Source: Thermofilaceae archaeon
GTDB lineage: Archaea > Thermoproteota > Thermoprotei > Thermofilales > B69-G16
Reading direction: 5' to 3'
DNA: 9,449 nt
Assembly (NCBI GenBank): GCA_027017165.1
Contig: JALURF010000125.1
Coordinates: forward strand, 498 to 9,946
A model generated the notes under the pieces. That model searched no databases. It had not been told where the DNA came from and saw nothing but the letters and a program-made list of their open reading frames with translations. Made by a program: the position numbers and the translations under genes. Positions 1-6,110 of this stretch are shown here, piece after piece. Numbering within the stretch: position 1 is the stretch's first letter; every line of letters starts with the position of its first letter.

Positions 1-17
1 ATCATAGGGTTACCGCT

Positions 18-557
18 TTGTTCGAGTACGAAGTAAAGGTCAAAGTTGAAGACTTAGATAGAGTGAGAAATCGTCTCAAGACTTTAGGCGCCAACAAAGT
101 TTTTTCAAAAAGAGAAGTAGATGTATATTTTCAACACCCATGCAGAAATTTTAGGATAACGGATGAAGCTTTGAGATTAAGACTTGAAGAAGGAGAGGCA
201 ATTCTCACCTATAAAGGACCTAGGATTAGTTCTGAAATTAAAGCGAGAGAGGAAATAAATTTGAAAATCGAGAGAGAAAATGTAGAAAAGCTCATTTCCA
301 TGCTTCAAAAACTGGGCTTTTATAAAGTAGCAGAAGTAAGAAAAATCAGAGAAATGTACAGACTTAGTGAATACGAGATCAGCTTAGATCACGTTGAAGA
401 TTTAGGAGATTTCGTAGAAATCGAAGTTAAGATGCCAAGCGAAAGTTTAGAATCAGCAACTAAAAAACTAAAGAATTGTTTAAATAAATTGGGCATTAAA
501 TCGACTCCCATTCTAAAATCTTATTTAGAACTTCTACTAGAAAAACAAAAACAATAA
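18..557 (+). CDS. cyaB: CYTH-domain protein, class IV adenylate cyclase / triphosphatase type (CyaB-like)
   Basis: This 179-residue protein has the CYTH (CyaB/thiamine triphosphatase) tunnel fold. The N-terminal ExExK signature is E3-x-E5-x-K7. The CyaB-type segment HPCRNFRITDEALRLR lies at residues 40-55, TYKGP at 64-68, and the acidic strand with D124, G130, E134 and E136 near 122-136; acidic residues of this kind bind the metal in the family. Known members either cyclise ATP to cAMP or hydrolyse triphosphates such as ThTP or PPPi. Archaeal members of this subgroup are usually annotated as class IV adenylate cyclases, but activity cannot be decided from sequence, and no cAMP receptor is seen nearby. 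Length is normal for the family. The start is TTG; the ExExK motif begins two residues later, so little or nothing is missing. It is the first visible gene of the run that continues to 3850; its promoter is outside the window. The family call is firm and the exact reaction open. Confidence 0.88.
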   Translation: MFEYEVKVKVEDLDRVRNRLKTLGANKVFSKREVDVYFQHPCRNFRITDEALRLRLEEGEAILTYKGPRISSEIKAREEINLKIERENVEKLISMLQKLGFYKVAEVRKIREMYRLSEYEISLDHVEDLGDFVEIEVKMPSESLESATKKLKNCLNKLGIKSTPILKSYLELLLEKQKQ

Positions 558-558
558 C

Positions 559-563
559 GGTGA
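559..563 (+). promoter_or_regulatory. Ribosome binding site (GGTGA) for the 568 start
   Basis: GGTGA directly follows the stop codon of the CYTH gene and sits 4 nt before ATG 568. It fixes the start of the next gene and shows it is translated independently although the gap is only 10 nt. Confidence 0.75.
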
Positions 564-567
564 TTCG

Positions 568-1821
568 ATGAGTGAAACCGACACCATAATGAGTTATCTA
601 ACGCTTCTAGCCTACCTAATGGGGCTCACGTTAGTCCTCTCTATAATTTACTCGATAGCGGAGTGGTTTTCAAAAGATAGAGTGATTAAAATTTTTGAAG
701 GCAAAAAAGTCTTAGTACTAATAGGAGGAGAAGTTTACTGCGGAAAGCTTTACATACCTCCACGTAGCGGAGGAGGATTCGAAGTTTTCTTTGAAAGCGA
801 TAGAATAGAAAATCCCCTATCATTATTAGCGTTTTTAATCGAAAATTTTGAAGAGACAGGCGATGAGAAGTTTAGAGAAGAAGCCGAGAAGCTTCTAATA
901 GAACTAAAGAGGAAGGGTGTGCTTTCACAGGATGTAAGTCTCGATGATATAGAGCTTAACCCCTGGTCTCCCCCCTCTCTAGTTTCTCGAAAAGTCTACC
1001 AAAGCGAGCTTAAAGACCTCTATGCCATAATAAGGTTCAGAGATATGCTCAGTGAAGATGAGCGTAAGAAAATATGGAAAGAACTACGTATTCTATATCA
1101 TCCGCCTTTTCTCTCTCGATTAAAAAGGAAGATATACAACGCCCTAGCCTATATAAAGGATAAATTAACGACAGTTGTGTCGCCAGCCTCTTTACCCATG
1201 GTATCAACGGTTCCAGAGGTTAAAAAGGCGATAGAAGACCTCCAGAAAAAAGCAGTAGCTGGGCTAGGAGCGCTCTATGATCCACTTCTAGAAAACAGTA
1301 TAGGAAGATTGATAACCATTAAGGTCAAAGACATCGATAATGAAGAAAAAGTATACCAGGGAATATTGAGAGAATATTCTAATAATTACATAGCCGTGTA
1401 CGATGTGGATTATAGACTTCAGGTTAAAGCTAAGTATAAGGGCAAGACTTTGTTAAAGGGATATCCCATTCCAATCCATAAAATTCATGGGATAGTTTTC
1501 AAGTATAGCGAGAAGCTATCTATAGATTCCATCACTAAAGCCGAAGGCAAAACCAATATTATTTTAAAAAACAATGGTGAAAAAATTATACAAGTTGAAA
1601 AAGTCAAGATAGAAGATAAAGAATTCTCAGCGAAGAAAGTTTTAAAACCCGGCGAAACTCTCACGGTGGTAGTGGAGGGGGAGTACGACAATCCCAATAT
1701 TGAAGTTGAATATGAAATTTCGAGAGAAGCCGATATAATATGGCCAAAATCTAAAGTAAAGGTAATCGGACTTGGTGATTATCCTCCAACAATGCTTGAG
1801 ATGATTCTATCGGCAGTATAG
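568..1821 (+). CDS. Unrecognised membrane-anchored protein with possible small beta-barrel and beta-sandwich domains
   Basis: I do not recognise this 417-residue protein as a named family. One hydrophobic helix spans residues 8-32, followed by EWFSKDR; the positive charges after the helix favour a signal anchor with the rest in the cytoplasm. Four soluble parts can be seen. Residues 42-80 are beta-rich (GKKVLVLIGGEVYCGKLYI), like an SH3/Sm-type barrel. Residues 84-200 are mainly helical. A second beta-rich block at 244-312 contains GRLITIKV followed by YQGILREYSNNYIAVYDV, a pattern reminiscent of LSm/Sm proteins (G-x-L then N-x-x-V/L). Residues 318-400 look like an Ig/CARDB-type sandwich with LKPGET at 359-364. 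The domain reading is from hydrophobic pattern only. It follows the CYTH gene by 10 nt and precedes the MFS gene by 9 nt, so the three are likely cotranscribed. The start is supported by GGTGA 4 nt upstream. Confidence 0.7.
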   Translation: MSETDTIMSYLTLLAYLMGLTLVLSIIYSIAEWFSKDRVIKIFEGKKVLVLIGGEVYCGKLYIPPRSGGGFEVFFESDRIENPLSLLAFLIENFEETGDEKFREEAEKLLIELKRKGVLSQDVSLDDIELNPWSPPSLVSRKVYQSELKDLYAIIRFRDMLSEDERKKIWKELRILYHPPFLSRLKRKIYNALAYIKDKLTTVVSPASLPMVSTVPEVKKAIEDLQKKAVAGLGALYDPLLENSIGRLITIKVKDIDNEEKVYQGILREYSNNYIAVYDVDYRLQVKAKYKGKTLLKGYPIPIHKIHGIVFKYSEKLSIDSITKAEGKTNIILKNNGEKIIQVEKVKIEDKEFSAKKVLKPGETLTVVVEGEYDNPNIEVEYEISREADIIWPKSKVKVIGLGDYPPTMLEMILSAV

Positions 1822-1824
1822 GGT
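1821..1824 (+). promoter_or_regulatory. Weak ribosome binding site for the MFS gene
   Basis: GGGT overlaps the last base of the preceding stop codon and lies 6 nt before ATG 1831, which favours this start over the in-frame ATG two codons further on (1837). Confidence 0.45.
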
Positions 1825-1830
1825 AAATAT

Positions 1831-2967
1831 ATGAACATGCTCTTATTACTGATAATTTCTTTTGTAAATTCTGTAGCATATGGAATGCTCTGGCCCTTTA
1901 TCACAATAAATATCTACATGTTGGGAGGGTCGATACCATCTATAGTTTTCGTCCAAACGATACCCTATCTAGCCTACATATTATCACGAGTATGGGGCTC
2001 GCTATCCGATGTCTCTGGGAATAGAAAATTATTCATAATAATTGGACAAGCCCTATCTCTGATTCCCCTACTTATCGTAAGCTCGATTCAAAAATTAGAC
2101 TCGATAATCTTGTTGATTTTCCTCTCAAATTTTTTCAGCTCGATATCTTCGCCCTCCTTCTTAGCGGCGCTTGGAGAGGCTGGCGGAGGCTCGGCATACG
2201 GCTATTCACAATTAGCGGGAAACATAGGGTGGACTCTAGGAGCTTTAGTAATAGGTATACTTCACTCTATGTACGGTCATACTGGTATCTATCTGGTAGC
2301 AGCCGTAACTTTATTCATCTCTCTGGTAATCTTTGGCTTTTTCTATAAGGAGAAGGACAGAAAAGTTGTAGTTAAGTCTTTTAGAGATACAATCAGGGAA
2401 TCGTTTAGTCTAAAACTCCGAGCTAAACCTGGATTTAAACTTTTCTTAATAGGGATTTTCTTGGCTTGGACCGGAGCTTATTGGAATTCAGAGCTATTAA
2501 AAATCAAGCTTTTCGAGCTACTCGGAGAATCTGTTGAAAAATATAGTGAAGTTTTCGGATATGGAGTAGGATTACTCGCTATTTTCGCATCGTACATTGC
2601 TACAAAAATTATCGAGAAATTCGGGGCTGAGAAACCGCTTATTTTAAGCACGCTTATCTACGCCGTATTCTCAATTCTCTTCAGCATAATAAACGATCCA
2701 GCATCCTATATAGGCATTTACATAATCCCTATTTGGCCTATATTCTGGGCGAGCCAAGCGGCCGCCACGTACTATTTTTCGGAGAAAGGTTTTGAGGCTG
2801 AAAATATGGGATCCTATATAGTAGCTACAAGCCTAGCCGTTTTGCCAGCGGTTGTAAGCGGTTTTATAGCAGAGTTTAATCTAAACTTTTCGATAGCGTT
2901 ATCAACTATATTTTATATATTAGCTTCAGTAATACTACTTCTCGCATTTCACGTGAATAGGAGATAG
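1831..2967 (+). CDS. MFS transporter, 12 transmembrane helices
   Basis: This is a 378-residue integral membrane protein of the major facilitator superfamily. Twelve hydrophobic stretches can be counted, six on each side of a charged loop (KEKDRK to KLRAKPG, about residues 172-202). The loop between helices 2 and 3 carries the MFS motif A, GSLSDVSGNRK (residues 56-66), close to GxLaDrxGrk. Such proteins move small solutes by proton symport or antiport. The substrate cannot be inferred: no motif typical of sugar or drug subfamilies stands out, and the neighbours do not point to one compound. It is slightly shorter than most 12-helix MFS proteins because the loops are short. It sits 9 nt after the membrane-anchored protein and 12 nt before the HIT gene, so it belongs to the same transcript. 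Confidence 0.85.
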   Translation: MNMLLLLIISFVNSVAYGMLWPFITINIYMLGGSIPSIVFVQTIPYLAYILSRVWGSLSDVSGNRKLFIIIGQALSLIPLLIVSSIQKLDSIILLIFLSNFFSSISSPSFLAALGEAGGGSAYGYSQLAGNIGWTLGALVIGILHSMYGHTGIYLVAAVTLFISLVIFGFFYKEKDRKVVVKSFRDTIRESFSLKLRAKPGFKLFLIGIFLAWTGAYWNSELLKIKLFELLGESVEKYSEVFGYGVGLLAIFASYIATKIIEKFGAEKPLILSTLIYAVFSILFSIINDPASYIGIYIIPIWPIFWASQAAATYYFSEKGFEAENMGSYIVATSLAVLPAVVSGFIAEFNLNFSIALSTIFYILASVILLLAFHVNRR

Positions 2968-2979
2968 AGGCGTGATATT

Positions 2980-3390
2980 TTGAAATGTATATTCTGCCGG
3001 ATAGTTGCGGGAGACGAGAAGGCGTATATAGTCTATGAATCAGACCATGTATTAGCATTTTTAGACAAGTACCCGGTTAGTAAGGGACATACATTGATCA
3101 TCCCGATAAAGCACTATGAAACAATATTTGAAACACCGGACCATACTCTCTATGAATTAGTTAAAATCGCCAAGAAAATAGCTATTGCACAAGTGGAAAT
3201 CTTACGCGCAGATGGTGTAAGAATACTGCAAAACAACGGCAGAGCCGCTAAACAAGAGATACCACATATACACTTTCACGTAATACCCTTCTACCACGGA
3301 GTAGAACTAAGGCATCCCAGGAGAAAAATTGATAAAGAAGAAGGAGAAGAAGTTGCCAAACTGCTAAGAATAGGTTTAGATCATGGTTAA
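2980..3390 (+). CDS. HIT-family nucleotide hydrolase/transferase (HinT-like)
   Basis: This 136-residue protein is a histidine-triad protein. The active-site motif is H96-I-H98-F-H100-V-I, preceded by IP, where the last motif His region forms the nucleotidylated intermediate in the family. C3-x-x-C6, with H45 and H96, would form the structural zinc site common in this branch (CIFCRI at 3-8). N85-N86-G87 and the GHTLIIP strand (36-42) are also typical. HinT-like proteins hydrolyse purine nucleoside phosphoramidates or aminoacyl-adenylates; related HIT proteins act on dinucleoside polyphosphates. The size is normal. The start is TTG at 2980; an earlier GTG at 2972 runs into TGA after three codons and is instead part of the GGCGTGAT stretch that can serve as a close-spaced ribosome site. 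Its last 8 nt overlap the phosphatase gene, so the two are probably translationally coupled. Confidence 0.92.
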   Translation: MKCIFCRIVAGDEKAYIVYESDHVLAFLDKYPVSKGHTLIIPIKHYETIFETPDHTLYELVKIAKKIAIAQVEILRADGVRILQNNGRAAKQEIPHIHFHVIPFYHGVELRHPRRKIDKEEGEEVAKLLRIGLDHG

Positions 3391-3850
3391 AATAGTCGTA
3401 TTCGACCTAGACCTGACATTATGGGATCACGCAGACGTCTCCGCTATGAAACCGCCTTTCAGACGCTTAGATGAAAATACTATAATAGATTCCGAAAACG
3501 ATAGATTGAGGCTTTACCCCTGCGTTAGAAATCTGCTGAAGAAATTAAAAGACAACGGCTATAAGTTATCTATAGCAAGTTGGAATATCACCTCTACAGC
3601 ATTAAAAGCCTTAGAGACTTTAAAGCTCATCGACTTCTTCGACTACATAGTGATAGAGCCTCATCCAGAAAAAGAGAAAATGATAGAGAAAATATTAAAC
3701 TTCTTCAGGGATGAGGGAGAAGTTGAAGAAATATACTTTGTAGATGATAACTTTGAAATGATAAGAAGAGTAAGAGAAAGATATCCATTTATAAAATGCA
3801 TCTTAGTCGGCTCGGATATAGAAACGGTATGCGATCTTGACATAGCATAG
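3383..3850 (+). CDS. HAD-superfamily phosphatase, MDP-1 (magnesium-dependent phosphatase 1) type
   Basis: This 155-residue HAD hydrolase shows all four motifs. Motif I is D8-L-D10-L-T-L-W, with D8 as nucleophile and D10 as acid/base; the Trp after it is characteristic of MDP-1 proteins. Motif II is the Ser in SIASWN (S66). Motif III is a Lys near 97-99, after the EPHPEK stretch. Motif IV is Y-F-V-D121-D122-N. There is no large cap domain, consistent with the C0-type MDP-1 group. Eukaryotic MDP-1 dephosphorylates sugars and glycation products and possibly phosphotyrosine; the archaeal substrate is unknown. ATG 3383 lies inside the HIT gene with an AGGT 7 nt upstream. HIT and HAD coupling suggests nucleotide or phosphate-ester clean-up, but this is inference. 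It is the last gene of the run; a 61-nt gap follows. Confidence 0.87.
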   Translation: MVKIVVFDLDLTLWDHADVSAMKPPFRRLDENTIIDSENDRLRLYPCVRNLLKKLKDNGYKLSIASWNITSTALKALETLKLIDFFDYIVIEPHPEKEKMIEKILNFFRDEGEVEEIYFVDDNFEMIRRVRERYPFIKCILVGSDIETVCDLDIA

Positions 3851-3865
3851 CCTTGGAAAGATGTC

Positions 3866-3880
3866 CGAAAAGTTTATAAA
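3866..3880 (+). promoter_or_regulatory. Archaeal BRE/TATA promoter of the metal-uptake operon
   Basis: TTTATAAA at 3873-3880 is a good archaeal TATA box, preceded by the purine/A-rich BRE-like CGAAAAG (3866-3872). With the box centred about 26 bp upstream, transcription should begin near 3902-3904, giving a leader of only 8-10 nt before the TTG start at 3912. It lies in the only sizeable intergenic gap of the window. Confidence 0.7.
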
Positions 3881-3900
3881 GTTAGCCTATATCTAATTTT
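3877..3900 (+). promoter_or_regulatory. Candidate DtxR/IdeR-like operator overlapping the promoter
   Basis: GTTAGCCTA (3881-3889) equals the nine central bases of the classical DtxR/IdeR consensus TTAGGTTAGSCTAACCTAA; over all 19 positions (3877-3895) I count 12 matches. The same stretch also forms an imperfect inverted repeat, AAAGTTAG (3878-3885) against CTAATTTT (3893-3900), centred at 3889. It lies between the TATA box and the expected start site, where a bound repressor would block polymerase. The first gene of the operon is a DtxR-family repressor, so autoregulation is likely. The right half of the consensus is poor. Confidence 0.5.
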
Positions 3901-3911
3901 TCGGGATTATA

Positions 3912-4334
3912 TTGCATCTAACTAAAAGATACCTAGAATACCTAGCCGCCGTTTATGCGGAAGAATGCGAAGGCATAGCTCGATTATACAGGATAGCCGA
4001 ACGCCTAAAGGTGAAACTACCCTCGGCCCATAAAACGCTAAGAGAACTCGAAAACCTAGGACTAGTACTCCGGCTCCCGGGGAGAGGTTATAAACTGACG
4101 GACGAGGGAAGAGAGGTATACCGCAAGTTCCTCTGGAAACATAGAATCCTCGAAACATACCTCTGTCGCGTCTTAAACTTCAGTCCGGAAGAAGCATGTG
4201 AATGTGCCTCCCGCTTCGACGCGTATATACCTGAAGAAGTAATAGGTAGAATGTGCGAGCTCATGGGACATCCCTCCTCATGCCCTCATGGATATGAAAT
4301 ACCTCATGTAGAACACGGAGGTGAGAGAGAATGA
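3912..4334 (+). CDS. DtxR/MntR-family metal-dependent repressor with altered metal ligands
   Basis: This 140-residue protein has a winged helix (about 1-65: IARLYRIAERLKVK, then PSAHKTLRELENLGLV as recognition helix, and the wing RLPGRGYKLTDEGREV). A helical dimerisation/metal domain (66-132) follows, ending in CPHGYEIP, the conserved linker motif of DtxR proteins. The C-terminal SH3 domain is absent, as in MntR. H77 in KHRILETYL matches the MntR ligand H77 and E9 its E11. By my alignment the other ligands are replaced: MntR D8 by R6, E99 (DtxR C102) by S100, E102 by D103, H103 by A104. Cysteines 85, 96, 98, 115 and 124 and histidines 120, 126, 132 and 135 could offer another site. The sole nearby start is TTG 3912; a stop lies five codons upstream in frame. 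Its stop overlaps the binding-protein gene by 4 nt, so it probably senses the metal that this operon imports. Confidence 0.85.
   Translation: MHLTKRYLEYLAAVYAEECEGIARLYRIAERLKVKLPSAHKTLRELENLGLVLRLPGRGYKLTDEGREVYRKFLWKHRILETYLCRVLNFSPEEACECASRFDAYIPEEVIGRMCELMGHPSSCPHGYEIPHVEHGGERE
4317..4324 (+). promoter_or_regulatory. Strong ribosome binding site GGAGGTGA for the binding-protein gene
   Basis: A complete GGAGGTGA inside the end of the repressor gene stands 6 nt before ATG 4331. It is the strongest site in the window and suggests the substrate-binding protein is made in larger amounts than the repressor, which has no comparable site. Confidence 0.85.
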
Positions 4335-5320
4335 GGAAGCTAGTAGCCGTACTCATACTCATCATATTAGCCTCAATAGCAAACGCGACGTATGCCTCAG
4401 CTGAGAGTGTAATTGTGGTTACGACGATATCCCCGCTGGCAGCTATAACTAGAGAGATAGGCGGAGACAGAGTAGTAGTCCATTACCTAGTTCCTCCCGG
4501 GAGCGATCCCCACCAGTACGCTCTAAAGCCGGAAGATATAGACTTAGTTAAGAACTGCGACGTATTTATATCAATAGGCAAAGAAGGTTTCCTGGGCGGA
4601 TTACCAGAGAATCCGGGGAAGGTCAGGCTTTCTTGGAATGATTGGCTAGAAGCGGGAGTTTATATTAAAAATGATAATCCTCATTACCTCTGGCTATACC
4701 CGGAGAATGCTGTAAAAGTTGCTGAAAAAATCTATGAAGCTTTAATTAATGTCGACCCCGCCGGGAGGCTCTACTATGCTGAAAGGCTTGAGAAGTTTAA
4801 AGCAGACATAGAGAAGCTGATGAAATGGATAGATGAATATACTACAGTCGCTGGCGTTAAGGGTGAAAAAGTAGTTCTAGCAGGGGCCCATTTCGAGCCT
4901 CTCGCCGAGGCCATGGAGCTAGAAGTAGTTGGGGTATTGATTAAAGGAGAGGGGAAGACTCCGTCTCCGCTTGAGGTAGCGGAAGTAGAGAAGTTAATCG
5001 AAGAAGAAAATGTTAAAGTAATAGTAGTCTTAGCGACACAGAAAATCGGGGATGAAGGTAGGATAGCATCTCTACTATCTAGAGAGACGGGAACTGCCCT
5101 AGTCTACGTATATGGCTCAATGTTTAGTGGAGAAGACAGCTATACTGAATACATTAAATACACCGTAGCTTCCATAGCTTCCGCTATAGAAGCGGCTAAA
5201 AGCAAAGGCTCCTCCGAGACTGTATTTCTACAGTTCTCACAGACGACTCTATTAGCATCCGTAATTATCCTCTTCTTCCTCTCGATTGTCGAGACGGCTA
5301 TTTTGGTGAGAGGTAGATGA
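4331..5320 (+). CDS. znuA: Zinc ABC transporter substrate-binding protein, membrane-anchored (ZnuA-like)
   Basis: This 329-residue protein belongs to the cluster A-I metal-binding proteins (ZnuA/TroA/PsaA). A signal peptide covers about residues 1-24 (MRKLVAVLILII... ASA); no lipobox cysteine follows. Likely ligands are H61 in GSDPHQY, H118 in NPHYLWLYP and H187 in GAHFEPLA. Three His favour zinc; manganese proteins usually have Glu at the third place. Where relatives carry an Asp in a DPL motif the sequence here reads YGS (261-263), so a fourth ligand from that place is missing. No His-rich loop is present between the first two ligands. Residues about 304-325 are a hydrophobic helix ending in RGR, so the protein is probably tethered at its C-terminus instead of by lipid. 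The long helical linker (about 145-172) is typical. The gene overlaps its neighbours by 4 nt on both sides. Confidence 0.9.
   Translation: MRKLVAVLILIILASIANATYASAESVIVVTTISPLAAITREIGGDRVVVHYLVPPGSDPHQYALKPEDIDLVKNCDVFISIGKEGFLGGLPENPGKVRLSWNDWLEAGVYIKNDNPHYLWLYPENAVKVAEKIYEALINVDPAGRLYYAERLEKFKADIEKLMKWIDEYTTVAGVKGEKVVLAGAHFEPLAEAMELEVVGVLIKGEGKTPSPLEVAEVEKLIEEENVKVIVVLATQKIGDEGRIASLLSRETGTALVYVYGSMFSGEDSYTEYIKYTVASIASAIEAAKSKGSSETVFLQFSQTTLLASVIILFFLSIVETAILVRGR
5305..5309 (+). promoter_or_regulatory. Ribosome binding site GGTGA for the ATPase gene
   Basis: GGTGA lies within the last codons of the binding-protein gene, 7 nt before ATG 5317. Together with the ATGA overlap it fixes the ATPase start and indicates coupled translation. 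Confidence 0.7.
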
Positions 5321-6096
5321 AACCTATAGTCAGTTTAGAAAACGTAACCGTGATCTACGAGGATAAAATAGCTTTAGAAAATGTCTCTTTTAAACTCGAG
5401 GAACCAGCTTTTCTCACGATAATAGGGCCAAACGGCGCTGGGAAAACTACTCTTTTAAAAACGCTACTCGGCTTAGTAAAACCTATAAAAGGAAGAGTTA
5501 CAGTGCTCGGTCATGACGTTTTAAAGAATTGGCGTAAAGTGAGAAGACTAACGGGTTATGTCCCGCAGAGGGAAAGAATAGATTCATCGATCCCCATCCT
5601 AGTAAGGGATATCGTGCTCATGGGCAGGATACCTCAAGTAAATCCGGGATTCAGGCTTATAAAAGAGGACTTAGAAAAGGCCAAAGAAGCCTTGAAAAAA
5701 GTAGACTTGGAAGAATACTGGGATAAGCCATTCTCCCACCTCTCCGGAGGACAGCAACAGAGGGTTTTAATAGCTAGAGCTCTCGCAGCCGAACCTAATC
5801 TGCTGTTATTAGATGAACCTCTCTCCGGCGTCGATGCCACTTCTCAAGAAATAATATTGAAAACTCTTAAAGAAGCTGTCAAAAGAGGAGTCGGAGTCAT
5901 AATGGTAACCCACGATGTAAACCCGGTAATGGAGATAACCGACTACCTCCTGTTGCTTAACAGGAAGGTTATAGGCTTTGGCAAACCACAAGAACAGATA
6001 AAACCCGATAAGCTACACGCATTATACGGGCGCAAAGTAGAGATAATCAGGATGGGCGAAACCTGCTATGTGATAGGAGGCGATGCTCACGCTTAA
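5317..6096 (+). CDS. znuC: Zinc ABC transporter ATP-binding protein (ZnuC-like)
   Basis: This 259-residue protein is a complete ABC ATPase: Walker A GPNGAGKTT (37-45), Q-loop Q84 in YVPQRE, signature LSGGQQQR (142-149), Walker B LLLLDEP (162-168), D-loop SGVD (170-173) and switch H199 in VTHD. The RxRxTGYVPQR-type stretch before the Q-loop and the LMGR-P segment (101-106) are typical of metal-chelate/zinc ABC ATPases, which couple ATP hydrolysis at the inner face of the membrane to metal import. All catalytic residues are present, so it should be active. The C-terminal tail (about 235-259, LHALYGRKVEII) matches the short tail of this family. It overlaps the binding-protein gene by 4 nt and is followed within 14 nt by the permease. 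The metal is inferred from the partner proteins, as the ATPase itself does not define it. Confidence 0.93.
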   Translation: MKPIVSLENVTVIYEDKIALENVSFKLEEPAFLTIIGPNGAGKTTLLKTLLGLVKPIKGRVTVLGHDVLKNWRKVRRLTGYVPQRERIDSSIPILVRDIVLMGRIPQVNPGFRLIKEDLEKAKEALKKVDLEEYWDKPFSHLSGGQQQRVLIARALAAEPNLLLLDEPLSGVDATSQEIILKTLKEAVKRGVGVIMVTHDVNPVMEITDYLLLLNRKVIGFGKPQEQIKPDKLHALYGRKVEIIRMGETCYVIGGDAHA

Positions 6097-6100
6097 CCCA

Positions 6101-6104
6101 GGTG
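6101..6104 (+). promoter_or_regulatory. Ribosome binding site GGTG deciding the permease start
   Basis: AGGTG at 6100-6104 lies 6 nt before ATG 6111. The GTG at 6102, in frame with the permease, is part of this site, so it is more likely ribosome-binding sequence than start codon. Confidence 0.65.
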
Positions 6105-6110
6105 TATAGT

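Larger units (their letters stand above)
3865..3904. repeat. Inverted repeat CCGAAAA / TTTTCGG framing the promoter
   Basis: CCGAAAA (3865-3871) is the exact reverse complement of TTTTCGG (3898-3904), with 26 nt between. The pair brackets the TATA box and the presumed start site. It has a different centre from the DtxR-like palindrome. It may be a second operator, a structural coincidence in AT-rich DNA, or part of the T-rich termination of the upstream transcript (five T at 3897-3901). Confidence 0.35.

Noticed and set aside
1485..1697. Minus-strand open frame opposite the end of the membrane-anchored protein
   Set aside because: It is only 70 codons, mirrors the codon pattern of the sense gene and has no domain features.
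3851..3911. Small RNA or tRNA in the intergenic gap
   Set aside because: The 61 bp are accounted for by promoter and operator elements; there is no GC-rich stem or tRNA-like pattern, as expected for stable RNA in a thermophile.
3922..4158. Minus-strand open frame opposite the repressor
   Set aside because: It lies antisense to a well-supported winged-helix coding region and its product shows no recognisable pattern.
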